Assembly (NCBI RefSeq): GCF_014653435.1
Contig: NZ_BNAO01000001.1
Location: forward strand, 62,001 to 126,000
Length of the DNA stretch: 64,000 bases
DNA from: Alishewanella longhuensis
Lineage (GTDB): Bacteria > Pseudomonadota > Gammaproteobacteria > Enterobacterales > Alteromonadaceae
Reading direction: 5' to 3'
Part shown: positions 9,257-17,656 of the stretch, in pieces
Layout of the letters: every line of letters starts with the position of its first letter
Position numbering within the stretch: position 1 is the stretch's first letter
The notes under the pieces: model-generated
Told to the model about the DNA's origin: nothing
Databases searched by the model: none
The model's input: only the letters and a program-made list of their open reading frames with translations
Program-made: the position numbers and the translations under genes

Positions 9257-9632
9257 CCAAGGCTTGCTCTAGGTGCTTTGTTAACGCCAATAATACGGTT
9301 TGCTTTGGTAATTGCAACTGTTTTGCTGCAAGTGTTAACTGTGTAAGGTGCGGTAATAGTTGCGCCAGTCTGGCTGCTTCGCTATGGGCGGGTAAGCTTT
9401 GCGCAGCTATCGTCATAGGTTTACCGCGCTGGCGCGCTAAAATACCCTCAGTTTCCAATAAACTGTAGGCTTTAGAGATGGTCATCGGGTTTACCGCATA
9501 TTGCGCGGCCAGTTCGCGCACCGAGGGGAGCTCGTCACCGGCTTTTAGTTGTCCGCCCGCTACCATCCGCTTGATTTGTTCGGTAAGTTGCCGATAGATC
9601 GGATCGCCACTATTGGGGTTAATGCTAAACAT
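9243..9632 (-). CDS. GntR family transcriptional regulator, YtrA subfamily
   Basis: A 129-residue protein: a winged helix (about residues 10-75, GDPIYRQLTEQIKRMVAGGQ and VRELAAQYAVNPMTISKAYS) plus a short helical C-terminus, the length and layout of the YtrA subfamily. YtrA proteins lack a large effector domain and typically repress an operon encoding an ABC exporter in which they themselves lie, as here. The likely operator is the palindrome at 13074-13097 ahead of the first gene. The start overlaps the upstream permease gene by 8 bases. Confidence 0.9.
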   Translation of the reverse strand: MFSINPNSGDPIYRQLTEQIKRMVAGGQLKAGDELPSVRELAAQYAVNPMTISKAYSLLETEGILARQRGKPMTIAAQSLPAHSEAARLAQLLPHLTQLTLAAKQLQLPKQTVLLALTKHLEQALDDES

Positions 9633-10911
9633 GCTGCCGCCCTAAAAAGGTTGCGGCTTTGGTGTAGTCTCGTTTTTGCCAAAGTCGCAAGGCAAAGTAG
9701 CGTAGAAATAAAGTCGAAAGCATTGCACTACTTATCGCATAAAGCTGCGTTGTTGTCTTGGCTAAGAGCAGTATGTCCGGGCCAAGGTTAATAAAACTAA
9801 TTACTATGCTAATAATCGCAATAGTGCTTTTGGGGAAGCAAAGCACTAAGTAAGTTAATAAGAGCAACAGGCTACACAGCATTAACGCACTTAACAGGTA
9901 AACCGGGTTTTCTGGTCGCCAGCAATAGAGCAGTACCAGCAAGGGCAAGCTTAACAGTATTAACTGCGTTAAAAATTGCCGCTCTAAAAAGCTAAATAAA
10001 GCGTTACGGCCTTGCGGCAGAAACAGCCAGGCACTTTTTACCCGGCCTAGAGCGCTTTCCAAAATATACAACCAATAGAAAAAAGGTATGGCAAATAACG
10101 AGTTGTCTAAAAGCTTCCAACCCAGCTCAGGAAACCAGTGCCATTCGGAGTTAAACCAGAAATAAGTCAGCGTTTGCGCTACTGGCACCAAAGTACAGAT
10201 CCCGCAATACAGCAGTAAACGCGCCAGCGGTTTGGCATTATATTGAAATAGGTAACTGGCAGCTAAAGAAGGTTGATATTTCGGCTTACTGCGCCAGGAC
10301 AAGTTAAATTGCTGGGCGGGTAGGCGCGATGACTTTTGGCGCTGACTGACACTAGTGCTGAGGCTTAGCGCAGCAAAAATGGCCGCAACGATTAAACCGG
10401 CAATAGCAAACTCCGAAAGCCTTGGGGTGGCCAGAAATTGCTGTGCTTTTTCCATCCAGAATGGGCTTAAAATAAGCAGCCATACCAAGATAAATTGCAG
10501 CGTTTTATTAATGGTAGATGCTTGGCGTAACCAGATAGCGTGCAAAATAAGGTGTACGCCAAGCCCAGCAAAAAACGCCATGCTATAAGCTAGGCTAAAG
10601 TAATGTGCTATACCCGGTAATGTCAGGATGCTAATGCTTAACACCAGTAAGTGCGGCAGTAACTTAAGCTCATTTTTACTACAAAAATACTGACCATAGC
10701 TACTGGTGAGGAACCGGCTGATCACCGGTAATAATCCGAGATAGTAGTAGGTGAGTAAGATAAAGTTAGCTATGCCAAAACTGGCAGGACTGGCTAGCCC
10801 CAGTAACCAAAAGAAGGCGATAAACACCCACCAAAGAAAGCTCATCTCTAGCAAGGTAAGTAATCTATATAGCTGCTTTAACAGTAATTTAGTTGTAGTA
10901 AACATGATCAT
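9625..10911 (-). CDS. putative ABC exporter membrane subunit 2
   Basis: A 428-residue polytopic membrane protein with about ten hydrophobic segments. It has no catalytic motif. It overlaps both neighbours by a few bases in an operon that starts with an ABC ATPase. It resembles the upstream 420-residue protein in size and layout, including a long cytoplasmic linker near the middle, so the two may form a heterodimeric transmembrane unit. Function is inferred from the operon, since similarity to named permease families is not obvious by eye. Confidence 0.72.
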   Translation of the reverse strand: MIMFTTTKLLLKQLYRLLTLLEMSFLWWVFIAFFWLLGLASPASFGIANFILLTYYYLGLLPVISRFLTSSYGQYFCSKNELKLLPHLLVLSISILTLPGIAHYFSLAYSMAFFAGLGVHLILHAIWLRQASTINKTLQFILVWLLILSPFWMEKAQQFLATPRLSEFAIAGLIVAAIFAALSLSTSVSQRQKSSRLPAQQFNLSWRSKPKYQPSLAASYLFQYNAKPLARLLLYCGICTLVPVAQTLTYFWFNSEWHWFPELGWKLLDNSLFAIPFFYWLYILESALGRVKSAWLFLPQGRNALFSFLERQFLTQLILLSLPLLVLLYCWRPENPVYLLSALMLCSLLLLLTYLVLCFPKSTIAIISIVISFINLGPDILLLAKTTTQLYAISSAMLSTLFLRYFALRLWQKRDYTKAATFLGRQHV

Positions 10912-12170
10912 AACCCGGTATTAAGCTGCGCTGCTTTTAGTAGCTTTAATTTCGCCCAATCTTGCCGCTGGCAAAGACCTTTTAGCTGGCGGCGCAACGA
11001 TAAGGCGGTGCTGGCTAGAAAAGCGGCAGCCAGGATCAAATAACCAGGTTGTTGCCAGCATAAGGTGAGTAGCGCAACAGCGAGCAAAGTTAAGCTTGCC
11101 ATAGCAGTACCTGACCAAAACATACTGACATTTATTAAACGCCAGCCCAGATATAGACTAAACAACATTAACGCAGGCCAAAATAGCACGAGTGCCACGG
11201 CAGTTTTGGCTGGCAGTAGGCCGTAGATTAGCGGGGCAATAACAATAGCGGCAGTCATGAGTTCTTTCAGCGCCAATTGCTCTAACATTGTAAAGAGTTG
11301 CTGACGGGTTACGGCGAGTTGCAACCAGGCTCTGCGCACCCGACGCAAGACATTCGTTAGTTGGCTGGTGAGTAAAAAGCCTGGGAAGATAATAAACATC
11401 GCCCGCAAAAAGGTTTCTTCTGGCATGCCTGAGAAACCCAAAAACAGCGAACCTAACAACATAAACGCCGGTAGATACCAACAATAAGCCAGGTTGCGTA
11501 AAAACCGGGCTTGCCAGCTATCACCTTGTCCAAGCAATAAGGTGCCCGCTAACGTTGCTGGTTTGCGGGTAAATTGTAGTAGCCAGCTGGTGAAAGAGTT
11601 ACAGGTTTTTGGGCGCGCGGGTAATTTGGTGTTCGCGGTTTTTAGCCAATGTAGATTAAACCAGCTTAATAAGGCGACATTAACAACGGTTAGCAGCGTA
11701 AAAAGCGCTAAGTCAGGCTGTGCGGGTAAAGATAGTGGAGATTGCATCAGCAAGATAAACACGGCGCAGCTAATAATTAACGGTTTTAAACTACCTAACA
11801 CCAAGCACGGCAGCACCAAGGTAGCAAATGCCAGGATGCTAAGGTGCAAACCAAGCCAAAAGGGCTGTGAGGCAAGATACATAATACTGCCACCAAGCAT
11901 ACCCACCAGTAGCGTTACCAGTAATAATAAGATGCGCGCATGTGGTTTAAAATAAGGCAGTAGCAACCAGCTTTGTTTATGGCGCAATTGCATAAACTGT
12001 AAGGGTATACAAAACACCAGTAATGATAAGCAACTTAAAGGTAACAGCACAAGTTTTGGTTCTGCGCTTAATAAACTCAGTAAGCAGGCGCCGACAAGTA
12101 AGAGCCAGAGTATTTTCATTGGTATGCTGGGCCACAATAGCCTGCCCGCCAGGCTTAGCATGGCGTTCAT
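10908..12170 (-). CDS. putative ABC exporter membrane subunit 1
   Basis: A 420-residue protein with about ten to twelve membrane segments. Its ATG overlaps the stop of the ABC ATPase gene (ATGA), and its own stop overlaps the next permease gene in the same way. The middle loop contains a basic stretch (NVLRRVRRAWLQLAVTRQQL) that could be the coupling region contacting the ATPase. It is probably one half of the transport channel. Substrate is unknown; YtrA-controlled exporters often handle cell-envelope-active peptides or antibiotics. Confidence 0.72.
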   Translation of the reverse strand: MNAMLSLAGRLLWPSIPMKILWLLLVGACLLSLLSAEPKLVLLPLSCLSLLVFCIPLQFMQLRHKQSWLLLPYFKPHARILLLLVTLLVGMLGGSIMYLASQPFWLGLHLSILAFATLVLPCLVLGSLKPLIISCAVFILLMQSPLSLPAQPDLALFTLLTVVNVALLSWFNLHWLKTANTKLPARPKTCNSFTSWLLQFTRKPATLAGTLLLGQGDSWQARFLRNLAYCWYLPAFMLLGSLFLGFSGMPEETFLRAMFIIFPGFLLTSQLTNVLRRVRRAWLQLAVTRQQLFTMLEQLALKELMTAAIVIAPLIYGLLPAKTAVALVLFWPALMLFSLYLGWRLINVSMFWSGTAMASLTLLAVALLTLCWQQPGYLILAAAFLASTALSLRRQLKGLCQRQDWAKLKLLKAAQLNTGL

Positions 12171-13054
12171 GCATGTAACTCTAGGAAAATATCTTCCAGA
12201 TTAAGTTGCTCTACCCGGATCTGCGCTTGCAGCTGTTCCTCCAGGGTGGGTAATAAAGCTGTTTGCCAATGGCTTACCGTGACCATAGCCGTTTTACCGT
12301 GGCGAACTTCGCGCACAGTATTGGCGATCTGCAGTTGCTCCGGCAAGGCACCCGTTGCAGTGATATGTAAGCGCACCACACTTTCTTTTAGCGTATCTAA
12401 TTCACCTTGCCAGCATAGTCTGTGATCTTTTAGTACCCACACTTTATTAGCGACCCGTTCCATATCGGTAACAATGTGTGAAGAGAAAATAATCGCTGTT
12501 TGCTGATCAACGGCAATATTGATTAACTCGGCTAAAAACTGGCGGCGTGCTATCGGATCTAAACTGGCTACTGGCTCATCTAACACCAGTAATTGCGGTT
12601 TATGACACAGCGCTAAAATAATGGAAAGTTTTTGTCTTTGCCCTAAAGAAAGCTTACTAATGCGGGTGATTAGCGGGATCTCCCAGCTATGGCATAGCCG
12701 GTCGCAGAGTGCTTGATCCCAGTTTGGTTGAAAACGGGCAAACATGGCAAGGTGCTCATGTGGGTTAATTTGTTCAAGTAATTCATCTTGCTGCGGTACA
12801 AAGCCAATGCGTTGCTTTTCTTTCGCATCAATGTCGTGATGCAGGGTGCCGAATAACCGTACCTCACCCTCGTCAGGTAAGGCAAACCCCAAAATCGTTT
12901 CTAATAAAGTGGTTTTGCCAGCGCCATTTTTACCAAGCAAAGCAATAACATCGCCTTGTTGCACACTAGCAGTAATATTGTCCAAAATGGTGTGTTGGCC
13001 ATAACACCGGGTTAACTGCGATATTTGTACTATGCTAGGCAAATTGTTGGGCAT
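12167..13054 (-). CDS. ABC transporter ATP-binding protein (YtrB/CcmA-like)
   Basis: A 295-residue nucleotide-binding subunit. It has Walker A GKNGAGKTT (about residues 40-48), the Q-loop region FVPQQDEL, the ABC signature LSLGQRQ, Walker B LLVLDEPVASLD and the switch His in FSSHI. An approximately 70-residue C-terminal extension follows the domain, as in exporter ATPases. A GGAG Shine-Dalgarno lies nine bases upstream. It is the first gene of the five-gene leftward operon (ATPase, two permeases, GntR, membrane protein) and sits just behind a palindromic operator. Confidence 0.93.
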   Translation of the reverse strand: MPNNLPSIVQISQLTRCYGQHTILDNITASVQQGDVIALLGKNGAGKTTLLETILGFALPDEGEVRLFGTLHHDIDAKEKQRIGFVPQQDELLEQINPHEHLAMFARFQPNWDQALCDRLCHSWEIPLITRISKLSLGQRQKLSIILALCHKPQLLVLDEPVASLDPIARRQFLAELINIAVDQQTAIIFSSHIVTDMERVANKVWVLKDHRLCWQGELDTLKESVVRLHITATGALPEQLQIANTVREVRHGKTAMVTVSHWQTALLPTLEEQLQAQIRVEQLNLEDIFLELHA

Positions 13055-13073
13055 ATCCCTATCTCCAAAAATA

Positions 13074-13097
13074 ACTGTATTAATACACTAATACAGT
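13074..13097. promoter_or_regulatory. putative GntR/YtrA operator of the ABC exporter operon
   Basis: A perfect inverted repeat, ACTGTATTA-6-TAATACAGT, about 20 bases upstream of the ATPase start codon. The operon encodes a YtrA-type GntR regulator, and such regulators bind palindromes at their own promoter. A smaller related repeat with the same 6-base spacer (AGTATT-6-AATACT) lies at 13169-13186. Confidence 0.65.
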
Positions 13098-13309
13098 ATT
13101 GAGTGCTGTGCAAGCATGCTGTGTAAAAAACACATTAATTATCATCACCACAGCCTAATCAAAGTTTCAGTATTTCATGCAATACTAAGATACTTTAGCG
13201 GTTAACCTAGGTTATTCAGCTTATACTAAGCTTAAGTTGCTATGTTACCGCGTGAAAAACTGCCGCAACGGTAGGCAAAAGTACCGAAATAACTTACAGG
13301 ATAAAAATT

Positions 13310-13876
13310 ATGCGAATAGCGGTGGGTGTCATCTTTATGATATTGCTAAGCAGTTGTAGCCAAATAGGTCAGATGTCGATGTATTCCGTGTCTGAAGGGC
13401 AATTGGAACAAATGATTAGTAAGCAGGTGCCTAAGCTGACGCAGCAGGCCAATGTTGCCGGTATCCCATTAAAAATGGCGGTAGATACCATGGCGGTGCA
13501 AATTGGCCCAGATAACAGTGATGTAGTTCGTATCAATACGGCGGCCAGCGCTACGCTAAGCTTATTTGGCTTAACTTATCCGGCGAGCTTACAGCTGCAG
13601 GTTGAAGGTGCTCCCTATTACGATGCCGAGCAAAAAGCGGTATTTGTCCGTTCAGTAAAGTTACTAAATTCGTCTATTGAAGCCTCTGGCTATCGCGGTA
13701 ACCTGACTCCTGTTACTAATGAGCTGTTGCAGTTAGTTAACCAGTTTTTGGCCACAAATCCGGTATATCGGTTAGACACCACTGATCCTACCGTTAAATT
13801 ACTCACGGCTATGCCAGTAAATATGGCGGTGCAGCAAGGTAGAATTGTGTTTTCGCCAGCAGCGAAGTCGCGTTAA
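13310..13876 (+). CDS. DUF1439 family lipoprotein (YceB-like)
   Basis: A 188-residue protein with a lipoprotein signal peptide: a hydrophobic segment then LSSC, lipidated Cys at 16. The body matches the DUF1439/YceB pattern, in which a beta-sheet and helices form a lipid-binding-like fold (SEGQLEQMISKQVP near the start, then alternating strands). These are periplasmic lipoproteins of unknown role in Gammaproteobacteria. The gene is monocistronic and divergent from the ABC operon, and its promoter region is shared with that operon's operator. Confidence 0.8.
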   Translation: MRIAVGVIFMILLSSCSQIGQMSMYSVSEGQLEQMISKQVPKLTQQANVAGIPLKMAVDTMAVQIGPDNSDVVRINTAASATLSLFGLTYPASLQLQVEGAPYYDAEQKAVFVRSVKLLNSSIEASGYRGNLTPVTNELLQLVNQFLATNPVYRLDTTDPTVKLLTAMPVNMAVQQGRIVFSPAAKSR

Positions 13877-14067
13877 ACCGATTTGTATCCTGGTAGAGAT
13901 AATACTTTTGGGCAGGTTATGTTTTGGTCAGCCCAGAAGGTATCGGTAAAAATTGCTGTTGATATCTGGTTTGAATGGGGCTGATATAATCTTGTTTTAT
14001 TTAAACTTGCGCATTAAGCAACTTGGCATAATACTTTTGTAATATTAAGTAACTGAAGAAGTAAGAC

Positions 14068-17000
14068 GTGCCGTATTTTTTTCTGGTTTTGTTATGGTGC
14101 CTGCTGTGCTTCGTGTCGCCCCTACAGGCATCGTCTGACCAGCCTGATTTATTGCCATACGCCAAACCTGTATATAGCCGTTTTATTACCCTCAGTGCAC
14201 CTGACAGAACCTTACCTGTGCCAACTGTCATGGCACAAGACCAACAGGGCTTTCTTTGGCTCGGTACCCAACATGGGTTATTTCGCCATGACGGTACTGA
14301 AATTCTGGAGTTTAAAGCTGATCCCAGCATACCAGGGAATTTGTCAGCCAGTTGGGTTTCGGCGTTAGCGGTAGATCCGGCCGGCTGGTTATGGGTTGGC
14401 ACTCGCTATGGTGGTTTAAACCGCTTTGATCCGGCAACTGAGCGGTTTGTTCGCTATGATCTTCCTGCCTCTTCCGGTTTGCAATCGGCTGAAATTGCTT
14501 CACTAAAATTCGATGCTAACGGTATTTTATGGGTAGCCACTTACGGTGCAGGCTTGTTTCGACTGATCAACGATGTATTGGTAGCAGAGTCATTACCCGA
14601 TAATTTAGGCAAAACCGCAGTTAATTTTATCAACGAGCTGTATTTTGATGGACAAGGTGGAAGTTGGCTAGCGCTTGGGGATGCGCCAATCCGTACTATG
14701 GGTCAACAAGCGGGGGGCGTGCTGTATCGCGCAGCTCCTTATCGTGACTGGCAATTATTACCTTTTGTCACTAAAGATGGTGATGCGGTATCTGTGACTC
14801 GGATTCGCAAGACCGCCGCCGGCAAAATACTCGCGACCACTTACGGTCACGGACTTTTTGTCTTTGACGACAGTAAGCAGCATTTTATTGCCGCACTGCA
14901 ACCTAAGGCTTTAACCAAGGCGCTACTGACAGACATCTGGCTGGACACTGATCAAAACCTCTGGCTGAGTAGTTACAACACTGATTTTAGTGGTGGGCTT
15001 TGGTATCACGGAGCTAACGGTGAGTGGCGCCACTATCCTTTTGCCAGTGAATTTACCGAAGGTTTAGCCAGAGCCGATTTAATGGGGCTTTTTGCCGACC
15101 ATCAAGGTATTTTATGGACTATTAGTCAGGCGGGCGTTAGAGGGTTAAGCCGTTTTGCTAAAGCGATAAAAACAGTACCTCCAGGCTTATCGAAAGCAGG
15201 CCTGTTACCGGCACCTAATGTATTAGGTATTGATGCGATATCTCATAGCGAGGTATGGCTAGCTAACCGCGAAGCTGGGGTTGTACTGTTTAATCCACAG
15301 GATTCAACGGTACGTCACTGGCCTTTTCCTGCCACACTACCGCAGCTTAAATCGGCACAGGCCATTAAACAAGATGCACAGCAACAACTCTGGGTGGGTA
15401 CTAACGAAGGGTTATATTTGTTAGATAGTGCAGAAGATCGCTGGCAATTATTCCCACTGTCGCTGCAAGTTGAGCCCTTTATAAATGGAATCTATTTAGA
15501 TCGTCAGCAAAACTTGTGGATAGGTACCCGTGGTCAGGGGTTGTTTCAAGTTAATGCTGCAAGAAGTCGAGTCATTCATTATCACGATACAAAAAATGAC
15601 GCTCCGTATCTGCGTTTTGGTGATGTGAATAATATTTTTGAAGATCAGCACGGGGCTATTTGGATAGGCTCAACCGATCAAGGCGTTGCGCGATTTGATC
15701 CGCAGACAAAACAGTTTAATTATTGGTTACAACATGCCGGTAGTGAACATGGCTTGCAAATGAATGGTATTCAGTTAATTACAGAAGATGCTAGCAAACA
15801 GCTGTGGTTAAGAGCCGGTAATGTTAATCATCGGGTAGTATTCGATGGTAAATTACCCGAAGCAACTAGGGTATTTCAGCCGTACTTGCAACTTAAAGAG
15901 GCAGACGAGTTTTTACAACAGGCAGAAGTGTTCAGGCTACTCTACCGCTTGCATTGGCTGCCAGAACAAAATACTTATTTAGAATTAAACGAAGCTCATG
16001 GGATGCAAAGTGTTACCTGGATTGGCGCTTGGGATGTGCACAACAAGGTGATTTATCGGGGCGGTGCCAAAGGTTTTGATTATTTTGATATCTCTGAGCT
16101 ACCACGTAAAGTGGCGCTTAATCCGGTGCAACTTACCAGTTTTTCGCTCTTTAACCAGCCTGTTCGTCCCGGTAGCGCTGAATTACCCCAAGCGCTGGCT
16201 TATAAAGCAAAGCTTCAACTCAGTTACCATCAGGATATGTTTAGTTTAAGGTTTGCATCACCGGATTTTAAGCAATCTCAGCTCATTCAATATCGTTATC
16301 GTTTAAATGGTTTTGATCGCGACTGGATCCAAAGTACCGCTAAAAGTCCGGTTGCTACTTATACCCGCTTGCCTCCTGCAACTTATTTATTTGAAGTGTC
16401 AGCAAGTTTACCCGGTGGAGAATGGTTACCCAGCACGAGTCTGGTAATAGAGGTACTGCCGCCCTGGTGGCTAACCTGGTGGTTTAGATTAACCATGCTA
16501 GTCAGTATTATTTTGTTGCTTACATTGATAGTCCGTTGGAAGTTGCAGCAGGAGTATCAGGTTCGTCATAGATTGGAGCAATTAGTTGCGCAACGAACCA
16601 ATGAGTTGGCAGAACAAAATCAGGCGTTGGAGCTCTCGTACCGACAACTTCAACAAACGCAGCAGCAACTAATAACCCAGGAAAAAATGGCTTCTCTTGG
16701 TGGGCTGGTGGCGGGCGTTGCACATGAAATTAATACGCCGTTGGGGATTTGTGTTACGGCCAGTAGTCATCTGCAAGCTGAACAACAAAAAGTGGCGGAA
16801 GCCTTTAGTAACCGCACTTTACAACAGCGACAATTTGAACGCTTTTTGCAGCATTTAACGGATGGGTTAAAAATTCTGCAGGTTAATACCTTAAGGGCTG
16901 CAGAACTGGTAAATAGCTTTAAGCAGGTATCGGTAGATCAGAGTCGCGACACTTATCGAGAGTTTAATCTGGCTAATTATCTTAATGACGTTATTTTATC

Positions 17001-17421
17001 TTTAAGTGCCCGGCTCAAAAAACAAAACTGCCAGCTACAACTGGAATGCCCTGGTGAGCTTACCATGTTTTCTGATCCTGGCGCCTTGGCACAAATTATT
17101 ACTAACCTGGTGATAAACGCTTTACTGCATGGCTTAGAACATCATAGTGCACCTGTGATCCGCTTGGTGGTGACGGAAGAACCCGAGCTGGTACAAATCC
17201 TCTTTGTTGATAATGGTATTGGCATGCCAGAAGAAAATTTACGCCAGTTGTTTGATCCCTTTTTTACAACTAAACGCAATCAAGGCGGTAGTGGCTTGGG
17301 AGCGCATATTGTCTTTAACTTAGTTACTGTGCGACTACAGGGTGATATTAAAGTGAGCAGCGAACCAGGACAGGGTTTACAGTATCTAATGCGCTTACCG
17401 CGTTTCTTGAAAAAAGCATAG
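14068..17421 (+). CDS. sensor histidine kinase with periplasmic Reg_prop beta-propeller
   Basis: A 1117-residue membrane sensor kinase. In order: signal peptide (GTG start, cleaved near residue 22), about 14 two-component-regulator-propeller repeats (recurring WVGT/WLGT-GL-F pattern, residues about 50-690), a Y_Y_Y domain (about 715-800), a TM helix (about 805-826), a coiled coil, an H-box with His886 in AHEINTPLG, an N-box (TNLVINALLHG) and G-boxes (DNGIGMPEE, GSGLGAHIV). This matches the sensing half of hybrid two-component systems that detect oligosaccharides, but no receiver or AraC domain is fused and no response regulator lies nearby. It is about half identical by eye to the next gene. 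Confidence 0.9.
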   Translation: MPYFFLVLLWCLLCFVSPLQASSDQPDLLPYAKPVYSRFITLSAPDRTLPVPTVMAQDQQGFLWLGTQHGLFRHDGTEILEFKADPSIPGNLSASWVSALAVDPAGWLWVGTRYGGLNRFDPATERFVRYDLPASSGLQSAEIASLKFDANGILWVATYGAGLFRLINDVLVAESLPDNLGKTAVNFINELYFDGQGGSWLALGDAPIRTMGQQAGGVLYRAAPYRDWQLLPFVTKDGDAVSVTRIRKTAAGKILATTYGHGLFVFDDSKQHFIAALQPKALTKALLTDIWLDTDQNLWLSSYNTDFSGGLWYHGANGEWRHYPFASEFTEGLARADLMGLFADHQGILWTISQAGVRGLSRFAKAIKTVPPGLSKAGLLPAPNVLGIDAISHSEVWLANREAGVVLFNPQDSTVRHWPFPATLPQLKSAQAIKQDAQQQLWVGTNEGLYLLDSAEDRWQLFPLSLQVEPFINGIYLDRQQNLWIGTRGQGLFQVNAARSRVIHYHDTKNDAPYLRFGDVNNIFEDQHGAIWIGSTDQGVARFDPQTKQFNYWLQHAGSEHGLQMNGIQLITEDASKQLWLRAGNVNHRVVFDGKLPEATRVFQPYLQLKEADEFLQQAEVFRLLYRLHWLPEQNTYLELNEAHGMQSVTWIGAWDVHNKVIYRGGAKGFDYFDISELPRKVALNPVQLTSFSLFNQPVRPGSAELPQALAYKAKLQLSYHQDMFSLRFASPDFKQSQLIQYRYRLNGFDRDWIQSTAKSPVATYTRLPPATYLFEVSASLPGGEWLPSTSLVIEVLPPWWLTWWFRLTMLVSIILLLTLIVRWKLQQEYQVRHRLEQLVAQRTNELAEQNQALELSYRQLQQTQQQLITQEKMASLGGLVAGVAHEINTPLGICVTASSHLQAEQQKVAEAFSNRTLQQRQFERFLQHLTDGLKILQVNTLRAAELVNSFKQVSVDQSRDTYREFNLANYLNDVILSLSARLKKQNCQLQLECPGELTMFSDPGALAQIITNLVINALLHGLEHHSAPVIRLVVTEEPELVQILFVDNGIGMPEENLRQLFDPFFTTKRNQGGSGLGAHIVFNLVTVRLQGDIKVSSEPGQGLQYLMRLPRFLKKA

Positions 17422-17448
17422 AAAAAATCGGGGAGCCGAAGCTCCCCG
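17422..17448 (-). terminator. intrinsic terminator in antisense orientation
   Basis: An 8-bp perfect stem (17429-17436 with 17441-17448). Read on the minus strand it has a TTCG tetraloop and is followed by a run of six Ts. On the plus strand the loop is CGAA with no U-tract. No minus-strand gene ends here. Confidence 0.6.
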
Positions 17449-17551
17449 TCAATGCAGGACAAATTTCACAACGACCAGAAAATCCATTTCTGAGCCTAGG
17501 CCCATCTACAATCCCTCGACAGCAGCCACTATACACGGCTTTTTTGCTAAT

Positions 17552-17570
17552 GCAAATGATTATCGTTAAT
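17552..17570. promoter_or_regulatory. possible Fur-type box upstream of the second kinase gene
   Basis: GCAAATGATTATCGTTAAT matches the 19-base Fur consensus (GATAATGATAATCATTATC) at 13 of 19 positions, about 87 bases before the kinase start. AT-rich sequence makes chance matches common. Confidence 0.3.
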
Positions 17571-17656
17571 ATTTTTGCGTGATGTGATAATACCAACCAA
17601 GTTGCGATATTAAAGAAAAATGCAATACTTAAAAAAATAGCTCAGGGCTCTTTTAT

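Noticed and set aside
11494-11955. Open frame of 153 codons on the plus strand
   Set aside because: It lies antisense inside the ABC permease gene and reads as unlikely protein.
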